From: Oscillospiraceae bacterium
GTDB taxonomy: Bacteria > Bacillota_A > Clostridia > Oscillospirales > Oscillospiraceae
Direction: 5' to 3'
NCBI GenBank assembly: GCA_017540945.1
Contig: JAFYAB010000113.1
Span: forward strand, 1-27,184
Length of the DNA stretch: 27,184 nt
Made by a program: the position numbers and the translations under genes. Under the pieces are notes generated by a model. The model made no database searches. It saw nothing but the letters and a program-made list of their open reading frames with translations, and was not told the origin of the DNA. Every line of letters begins with the position of its first letter. Position 1 is the first letter of the stretch. Positions 21,730-27,184 of this stretch are shown one piece after another.

Positions 21730-22500
21730 ATGAGCAATGAGAACCGCGTCAACCGGGCGGAGATCAACCGCCTGAATAAGGCCATCGCCCAGGAGGAGCA
21801 GAATATCAACGCTGTCTTCCAGCGTATGGGCCAGATCTATTTCGCCGCCCACCAGGACGAGCCTGAGGAAACCCAGAGGGAAAACGTGACGGCAGTTCGG
21901 ATGGCCATGGATCGGGCCAGACATTTCAAGGATCAGATCAACGTCCTGCGGGGCATTGCCCTTTGCCCGAACTGCAAGGCGGAGGTCTCCGTCAACGCCG
22001 CCTTCTGCAGCTGCTGCGGCACTCGGATGCCCGCCCGGACGATGGCGGTGCCGGTCGCCGCCGAGGCCACGATCTGCCCCAGCTGCGGCAATCGCTGCGC
22101 GCCGGGGACCCGCTTCTGCAGTCGCTGCGGCACCCGCCTGTCGGAGCCTGCTGCCGCGGTCGTTCCGCCGATCCAGGCGGCGCAGCCCGCCCCGGCCCCG
22201 ACGCCGGAACCCGTCGTGGAGCCCTCGCCCGCGGAGGCGGTCATTGACCGCCCGCCGGAGCCGCAGCTGTTCGTTCCCGCCCTGGATCCGATTCCGGAGC
22301 CCCTTCCGGAGGAAGCTGTCGGCGAAGCCCCGCCCGCAGAGGCGGTCCTTGAGCGTCCGCCCGTCCCGACAGATGCGGCTGAGACCGAAGCCCCGGCGCC
22401 TGCTCCGGCAGCCCCTGCAAAAAAATACTGCCACAAATGCGGCCGGGAGCTGGAGCCCCAGTACCGCTTCTGCCTGGAGTGCGGGACGCCGGTGCTGTGA
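21730..22500 (+). CDS. Zinc-ribbon protein with Pro/Ala/Glu-rich linker
   Basis: This 256-residue protein has an N-terminal helical, probably coiled-coil region (1-75). Two zinc ribbons follow (C79/C82 with C93/C96, and C116/C119 with C130/C133), then a long disordered Pro-Ala-Glu linker (about 137-228) and a third ribbon at the C-terminus (C234/C237 with C248/C251). There is no signal peptide or membrane segment. Such proteins are often scaffolds or nucleic-acid binders; no specific role can be assigned. I chose ATG 21730 because GAGGAG lies 7 nt upstream and the promoter is just before it; the longer frame starting at 21655 would begin upstream of the promoter. The strong promoter suggests high expression. 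Confidence 0.8.
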   Translation: MSNENRVNRAEINRLNKAIAQEEQNINAVFQRMGQIYFAAHQDEPEETQRENVTAVRMAMDRARHFKDQINVLRGIALCPNCKAEVSVNAAFCSCCGTRMPARTMAVPVAAEATICPSCGNRCAPGTRFCSRCGTRLSEPAAAVVPPIQAAQPAPAPTPEPVVEPSPAEAVIDRPPEPQLFVPALDPIPEPLPEEAVGEAPPAEAVLERPPVPTDAAETEAPAPAPAAPAKKYCHKCGRELEPQYRFCLECGTPVL

Positions 22501-22533
22501 TCCGTCCCCAAGCCCGCGCTGCGCGGCAAAACG

Positions 22534-22573
22534 AAACCGCCTGCGATCCCTTATGGGAACGCGGGCGGTTTTT
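22534..22573 (+). terminator. Intrinsic terminator of the zinc-ribbon gene
   Basis: AAACCGCCTGCG pairs with CGCGGGCGGTTT (one wobble), with inner TCCC/GGGA and a final TTTTT. It may also stop the convergent ABC exporter transcript. Confidence 0.85.
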
Positions 22574-22582
22574 GCGCGGTCT

Positions 22583-24334
22583 TCAGCGCTGCCGGCTGAC
22601 GAGACCGTCCTTGACCTCGTAGATGGCGTCGCAGTCTTCGATGGTGGTGAGCCGGTGGGCAATGATAATGCAGGTTTTTTCCCGGCTCAGGGCGTTGACG
22701 GCGGCCATGACGGCCTTTTCGGTGGCGGTGTCCAGGGCGGCGGTGGCCTCGTCCAGGAAGAGCACGTCCGGATCATAGTAAAGAGCCCGGGCGATGCCGA
22801 TGCGCTGGCGCTGTCCGCCGGAAAGCCGGACGCCCATCTCGCCGATCTTTGTGTCCAGCCCGTTTTTGAGGCCGCGGACAAAGTCGCCCAGCTGGGCGTC
22901 GTCCAGGGCCTTCCAGACCTTCTCGTCGTCGATCTGCTCCGCGTAGAGCCCCAGCGCCACGTTGGCCCGGATGGACTCGTCGGTCAGGTAGATGTTCTGG
23001 GGAATATAGCCGATGCGGGCCTGCCAGTCCTCATAGTTCTCCCGGATGTCTTCGCCGCCGTAGAGGATGCGGCCCTGCTGGGGCTCCAGCAGTCCCAGGA
23101 TGAGGTCCACCAGGGTGGTTTTTCCGGCCCCTGTGACGCCCACGATGCCCACGCTGGTCCCGGCCTTCACGGTGATATTCACGTCGTGGAGCACCGGCTC
23201 GTCCATTTCCGGGTAGGTGAAGCTGAGGTTTTCCACCCGGATGTCCGCCTGCTTCCGCTCCCGGTTCCGCGCTCTGGCTGTGGAGTCGATGGCGGCCTGC
23301 CCGATGTCCGTGCCCCAGTTGTCGTCGATGATCTCGCAGACGGCGTTGAGCCCCGGCATCCGGTAGGAGATGCCGTTGATGGTGGCGTTGATGGAGTTGG
23401 CGCTGGGCATGAGCTTGATGGCCGCTACGGCGAAGGCGGAGAGACTGCCTACGATGGCGCTCAGATCCTGCCGCAGGGCGATTTTCACCGCCACCAGACC
23501 CAGAACCCCCGCCACGCAGAGAATCTCAATGAGACGGCGCGGCACGCCGCTCAGGATGGACAGACGGCGGCGGATCCGGACAAAGCTCTCGCCGTTCTCG
23601 GCGTAGCTGTCCACGAAAAAGCGCTCCCGGCCCATGACCTTGACCTCTTTGATCCCGCCCACGGCCTGGACGATGGCCTTGATCATACGGACTGTGATCT
23701 CCCGGGACTCCTCGCCGGCGGCCTTGAGCTTTTTGCGCACCACCAGGAAATAGACCACGGAATAGAGCGCCAGACCCGTCACGATGGAGATCGTGAGCCA
23801 GAAGTCCACCAGGACCAGATAGCCGATCAGCAGGATCGTAATGAGCCCGTTGGTGATGAGATTCATGATGCTAGAGACGATGTCATAGGCGCTGGAGACG
23901 TCGCTGTTGATGGCGCGGATCACCTCGGCGGAGTTGTGCTGCAGGTGGAAGGTGTAGGGCTTGCGCATGAAGCAGTCCAGCAGCTTGGCGGAGGTGTTGA
24001 CCCGGTTTCGGGCCAGGAAGACACCCTGGACCACAGACATGTAGATGGCGTAAAGGTTCTTGACGATATAGACCGCGATGATCAGCAGCACCAGCACCAG
24101 CAGCATGGTATTCTGGTCCTGAATGGGCAGCACCCGGTTCAGCAGCCGATACCAGGCCTTGTCCGACAGCTGCTCGGGAGAGATCAGCAGATTAACCAGG
24201 GGCAGGATCAGAGACACGCCCAAAAACTCAAAAACCGTGCCGATCAGAATGAGAAAGAAGAGCAGGACAAAATACCGCCGCTCCTTTTTCGGAAAGATCA
24301 TCTTCAGCTTGGCAAACAGGGATTTTTGCTCCAT
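22583..24334 (-). CDS. ABC exporter, fused permease and ATPase (PglK-like)
   Basis: This 583-residue half-transporter has an N-terminal six-helix membrane domain (about 20-320) and a C-terminal ATPase. The ATPase shows Walker A G399-VTGAGK405-TT, a Q-loop in IGYIPQNIYL, signature LSGGQRQRIGIARAL, Walker B DVLFLDEATAALD and the H-loop IIAHRLTT. The membrane domain motif LMPSANSI and the early FLGVSLILPLVNLL resemble PglK, the lipid-linked oligosaccharide flippase, so export of a glycolipid or polysaccharide precursor is likely but unproven. It would work as a homodimer. ATG 24332-24334 follows AAGGGGGG, which lies within a hairpin. It is 57 bp downstream of the FtsX-type permease on the same strand. 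Confidence 0.9.
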   Translation of the reverse strand: MEQKSLFAKLKMIFPKKERRYFVLLFFLILIGTVFEFLGVSLILPLVNLLISPEQLSDKAWYRLLNRVLPIQDQNTMLLVLVLLIIAVYIVKNLYAIYMSVVQGVFLARNRVNTSAKLLDCFMRKPYTFHLQHNSAEVIRAINSDVSSAYDIVSSIMNLITNGLITILLIGYLVLVDFWLTISIVTGLALYSVVYFLVVRKKLKAAGEESREITVRMIKAIVQAVGGIKEVKVMGRERFFVDSYAENGESFVRIRRRLSILSGVPRRLIEILCVAGVLGLVAVKIALRQDLSAIVGSLSAFAVAAIKLMPSANSINATINGISYRMPGLNAVCEIIDDNWGTDIGQAAIDSTARARNRERKQADIRVENLSFTYPEMDEPVLHDVNITVKAGTSVGIVGVTGAGKTTLVDLILGLLEPQQGRILYGGEDIRENYEDWQARIGYIPQNIYLTDESIRANVALGLYAEQIDDEKVWKALDDAQLGDFVRGLKNGLDTKIGEMGVRLSGGQRQRIGIARALYYDPDVLFLDEATAALDTATEKAVMAAVNALSREKTCIIIAHRLTTIEDCDAIYEVKDGLVSRQR

Positions 24335-24340
24335 GGAAAT

Positions 24341-24381
24341 CCCCCCTTGTGTGATAAGCTGATTCTATCACACAGGGGGGG
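24341..24381 (-). promoter_or_regulatory. Hairpin covering the ABC exporter ribosome binding site
   Basis: On the minus strand 24381-24366 pairs with 24356-24341: an 8-bp GTGTGATA stem plus U-A, one mismatch, then six C-G pairs. The 3' arm contains the AAGGGGGG that serves as Shine-Dalgarno. It starts 11 bp after the permease stop codon and lacks a T-run. Confidence 0.7.
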
Positions 24382-24391
24382 AAAAGTCAAT

Positions 24392-27100
24392 TTATATGCT
24401 TTCCGTTTTCAGCGCGTCGATGGGGTTGTCGTTCCGGATCTTCCCCGTGGCGTAGAGCATGGTGGAGAACACCACCAGGAAGACGGAGCCCGCGGCAATG
24501 CCCATGGCCGCCCAGGGGGTGCGGAAGCCCGCGCCGCGGAAGCTCTGCTGCACCGCCAGGAAAACGCCGTAGCTGATTACCAAGGACACCGGCAGGCCCC
24601 AGAGCAGGGCCTTGCAGCCGTAGAGCAGGCACTCAAAGCGCATCATACGCCCGAAGGCTTGATCGCCCATGCCCACGGATTTCAGGGTGGCAAATTCCCG
24701 CCGCCGCAGGGCTACGTTGGTGGAGATGGTGTTGAACACGTTGGCCGCCGCGATCAGGGAGATCAGCACGATGAAGCCGAAGGTGAAGACGTTGATGATG
24801 AGCAGCAGGGCAAGACTTGCCTCCTGTCCCTCCCGGGTGTCAAAGACCGAGGCGCAGTTGCTCAGATCCAGTTCCTTGAGCTTCTCCGCCATAGCTTTGG
24901 CGGCGGGGCCGTGACGTTCGGCGTTGAAATAGTAGTCAAAGTTCAGACACTCCTCCGAGCCCAGCAGCTCCTCGGCCCGGGAAATTGGGAAATACAGGGA
25001 GAAGTCCTCCCGCAGCGCAGCCAGCGGCAGCTTTTCAATGGCGCCGCCGATGGTGAGCTTCTGCTTCGGCCGGACCTCCTCCGGACCGAGCCGGAGAAGG
25101 TCCGCTTCCTTCGGCCTTCCGTCCGCCTCCAATTCAGCGTCCTCCCGATAAAACACGTAAGAGATTATTTTTCCGGTTTTGGGATCCATTTCGGTATCCA
25201 ACAAGTGGTAGCCGGGGATATTCCTATCCCAGCTGGCCTCCAACTCCAAGGGCAGGGTATCAGGCCGCAGGATGTCGAAGGTGATGTAGACCGTGTTCAG
25301 CCCGTGGGACTCTTCCGTGTGCATTTTCAGATAAGCCACAGCCTGCCCGGCCTTCGGATCCATCCCCGCCTCCGCGCAGAGCGTTTCGTAGAGCGCTTCG
25401 CTGACAAAGTAGACGGTGGGATAGCCCAGCGCCTGGCCGCGCTCCTGCGGGATCCAGCGGGAGGCGGTTTCGGACAGAGCGGTGACTGGCATGCGTAGCT
25501 CCGCCATCCCGCCGAGGACGCCGCCGCAGGCGGCCTCGGTGACGCCTTCCGTCCGGCTCAGCGCGGCAAGCAGTCTGTCCCGCTCCGCCTTGGGCTGATA
25601 CAGGGGGCTGTTGTTCTCCGTATTGATGAAAGAGACGATCAGGTCGCTGGCGTAGCGATTCGCGCTGCCTGCCACGTCCTGCCGCAGATAGTCGGCGAAG
25701 CTGAAAGCGGAGATAAAGAGCACCACGCTCAAGAACAGGGAAAGGACGGTGGAACGGTACTGCTTCCGGCTGCGCTTGAAATTTTTGGCGGCCAGGGTAC
25801 CGGGGAAGCCAAAGAGCCTTGCGGTAAGGCGGGAGACCCGGACGCTCTTAGGCCGAATTTTCACGTCGCGGCTCTGTCGGATGGCGGCGATAGGGGAGAG
25901 CCCCACGGCTCGCCGGGCAGGGATCCAGGCGGAGACCAGCACGCTCAGCATTCCCACGCCGGCGGCCAGCAACAGCGCGGGGACAGACAGCTCCAGGCGG
26001 ATTGGAATGTTCTCCGCGCCTTCAATGTTGATGATGCGGTTGAAAGCGGGACGCAGAAAACGCAGCGCCAGGCCGATGCCGCCGCAGCCCAGGAGCAGAC
26101 CCAGGGGCAGGGCGACGGCGCAGAGCAGCAGGGCTTCTGTCAACACGGACCGGCGGATCTGTCGGTCGGTGGCGCCGATGGACTTCAGCAGGCCGAACTG
26201 CTTGGTCCGCTCTGAAACAGAGATCGAAAAGGCGTTGTAGATCAGGGACACGGAGCCAAAGAAGATCAAAGCGAAGAGAATCGCCACAAGACCGAAGAGA
26301 ACCTCCACCAGATTTTGGTTTCGGGAAGCGCCGGAGTAGAGCAGCAGATCCTTGTTCACTTCACCTTTTGCGCCGTAGCTGTGGGCATCCACGAATGCAA
26401 TGGCGTCTGCGACCCTTTCCAGAGTGAAAAAGGCTTTGTGATCCCTTCCGGCTGCGCCGACGGTCAGGGCCAGAGAACCGGGCAGCTCACTGCTCTCGAC
26501 ACTGGTGGTGAAGCGATCGTATACGCCTACGACGGTGTAGATTCGCTCCTCCACGTCAATCAGGCTTTCCCCTTCAAACAGGTAAGGGCTGTGCTCCCCC
26601 AGGGGCAGGCCGTTGGCGTCGATTCGCCGGCCCACCGTCAGATGCAAAGTTTGGCCCACCCGGAGCTGGGCTCCGGTGGTGATGGAGGCCCGGTCGGAGA
26701 TCAGCAGCTCTCCCTCGTTTTCCGGCATGCGGCCCTCCAGCAGCCGGACGGAGACCAGCTCCGGGAAGCCCGGGGACATGGAGGCGATCCGCAGGTAGGG
26801 AAAGACCTTCATCGCGTCCCCGGCCAGGGCCCAGCCCACGCTGTCCAGCGTTTCCACCCGGGTAACCTGGGGCTGGGACCGCAGATCGGCCAGCTCTCCG
26901 TCGCTCAATTCCTCGTACCAGCCGTGGAAGGAGCCCAGCTCGGCGGTGGTCACGTCCACCATATACTGCCGCCCGGACCAGGCTCCCTCCGCCACGGCGG
27001 TAAACAGGGCTACGGAGAGGATGATGCCGATGAGGGTCACCAGGGTCCGCACCCGGTTCTTCCGCAGGCAGCGGAATGTGTAGCTTGTCAATATATTCAA
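24392..27100 (-). CDS. MacB/FtsX-type ABC transporter permease
   Basis: This 902-residue membrane protein has two FtsX-type modules. The pattern is one N-terminal helix (about 17-40), a large extracellular domain (about 45-265), three helices (about 268-400) with LLKSIGATDRQIRRSVLTEA; then a second helix (about 450-470), a second extracellular domain, and three final helices (about 770-890) with LKSVGMGDQAFGRMM. There is no ATPase domain, so it must pair with a separate ATP-binding protein, probably encoded just upstream outside the window. Such permeases work in peptide efflux, antibiotic resistance or lipoprotein handling. The start codon is TTG (27098-27100) with GAGGTG about 5 nt upstream; no ATG fits better. 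Confidence 0.88.
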   Translation of the reverse strand: MNILTSYTFRCLRKNRVRTLVTLIGIILSVALFTAVAEGAWSGRQYMVDVTTAELGSFHGWYEELSDGELADLRSQPQVTRVETLDSVGWALAGDAMKVFPYLRIASMSPGFPELVSVRLLEGRMPENEGELLISDRASITTGAQLRVGQTLHLTVGRRIDANGLPLGEHSPYLFEGESLIDVEERIYTVVGVYDRFTTSVESSELPGSLALTVGAAGRDHKAFFTLERVADAIAFVDAHSYGAKGEVNKDLLLYSGASRNQNLVEVLFGLVAILFALIFFGSVSLIYNAFSISVSERTKQFGLLKSIGATDRQIRRSVLTEALLLCAVALPLGLLLGCGGIGLALRFLRPAFNRIINIEGAENIPIRLELSVPALLLAAGVGMLSVLVSAWIPARRAVGLSPIAAIRQSRDVKIRPKSVRVSRLTARLFGFPGTLAAKNFKRSRKQYRSTVLSLFLSVVLFISAFSFADYLRQDVAGSANRYASDLIVSFINTENNSPLYQPKAERDRLLAALSRTEGVTEAACGGVLGGMAELRMPVTALSETASRWIPQERGQALGYPTVYFVSEALYETLCAEAGMDPKAGQAVAYLKMHTEESHGLNTVYITFDILRPDTLPLELEASWDRNIPGYHLLDTEMDPKTGKIISYVFYREDAELEADGRPKEADLLRLGPEEVRPKQKLTIGGAIEKLPLAALREDFSLYFPISRAEELLGSEECLNFDYYFNAERHGPAAKAMAEKLKELDLSNCASVFDTREGQEASLALLLIINVFTFGFIVLISLIAAANVFNTISTNVALRRREFATLKSVGMGDQAFGRMMRFECLLYGCKALLWGLPVSLVISYGVFLAVQQSFRGAGFRTPWAAMGIAAGSVFLVVFSTMLYATGKIRNDNPIDALKTESI

Positions 27101-27144
27101 AATGTCACCTCATTTCAGCGTGGACAATTCGGATTTGGCGGGAT

Positions 27145-27184
27145 GCCTTCCCCTTGGGGGGAAGGTGGCGCGAAGCGCCGGATG
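27145..27184. repeat. Dispersed double-hairpin repeat at the window edge
   Basis: CCTTCCCC-TTGG-GGGGAAGG (27146-27165) is followed by GGCGC-GAA-GCGCC (27167-27179). The first half matches the repeat just after lpd (13839-13858). The element continues beyond the window. The 27101-27144 segment holds only the permease ribosome binding site. Confidence 0.7.

Noticed and set aside
21956..25498. 1180-codon plus-strand frame
   Set aside because: It overlaps the zinc-ribbon gene in another frame and is antisense to the ABC exporter and permease; no ribosome binding site or recognisable domain.

Overview
The window looks like part of the chromosome of a GC-rich, obligately anaerobic member of the Bacillota, most likely class Clostridia (Oscillospirales-type gut bacterium). 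This is an inference from several signs: coding DNA is strongly GC-rich while promoters and terminators are AT-rich; ribosome binding sites are strong AGGAGG types; glycine cleavage uses a split P-protein (GcvPA/GcvPB) behind a tandem glycine riboswitch; there are S-layer-homology (SLH) surface proteins, a flavodiiron-rubredoxin fusion and a DUF4317 protein. I saw no rRNA, tRNA, CRISPR array, transposase or phage gene.

Layout. 1-1539 (-): the N-terminal 513 residues of a secreted M30-like zinc metallopeptidase, cut by the window edge. 1716-6403 (-): a flavodiiron/flavin reductase/rubredoxin fusion, a LUD-domain protein, two tandem paralogous membrane proteins of unknown function, and a beta-carbonic anhydrase with its own promoter. 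6489-13836 (+): glycine riboswitch, then gcvT-gcvH-gcvPA-gcvPB-lplA, then lpd from its own probable promoter. Together these supply all four glycine cleavage activities (T, H, P, L) and the ligase that lipoylates H-protein. 14056-16134 (+): a secreted endonuclease-I-family protein with SLH repeats. 16142-16900 (-): a BspA-type leucine-rich-repeat protein and a previously hidden 39-residue gene with its own promoter and terminator. 17159-17704 (+): a GNAT acetyltransferase. 17798-21561 (-): a DUF4317 protein followed by an SLH/M14 metallocarboxypeptidase. 21730-22500 (+): a zinc-ribbon protein. 22583-27100 (-): a MacB/FtsX-type permease followed by a PglK-like ABC exporter.

The most unusual layer is non-coding. 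Several families of small palindromic or tandem repeats lie between genes. One compound element appears to sit in frame inside lplA, adding roughly 35 residues between its two domains. Tandem repeats with a strict 7-bp period but different unit sequences occur at 3571-3646, 13889-13909 and 14005-14036. Other points to check are a catalytic His-to-Gln change in the surface nuclease, a nuclease reading frame that runs through its own terminator, a hairpin that covers the ABC exporter's ribosome binding site, and the 39-residue peptide gene.

Nothing here is proven to be a new system. The in-frame repeat insertion, the heptad repeats and the small peptide gene are the best candidates for something undescribed.
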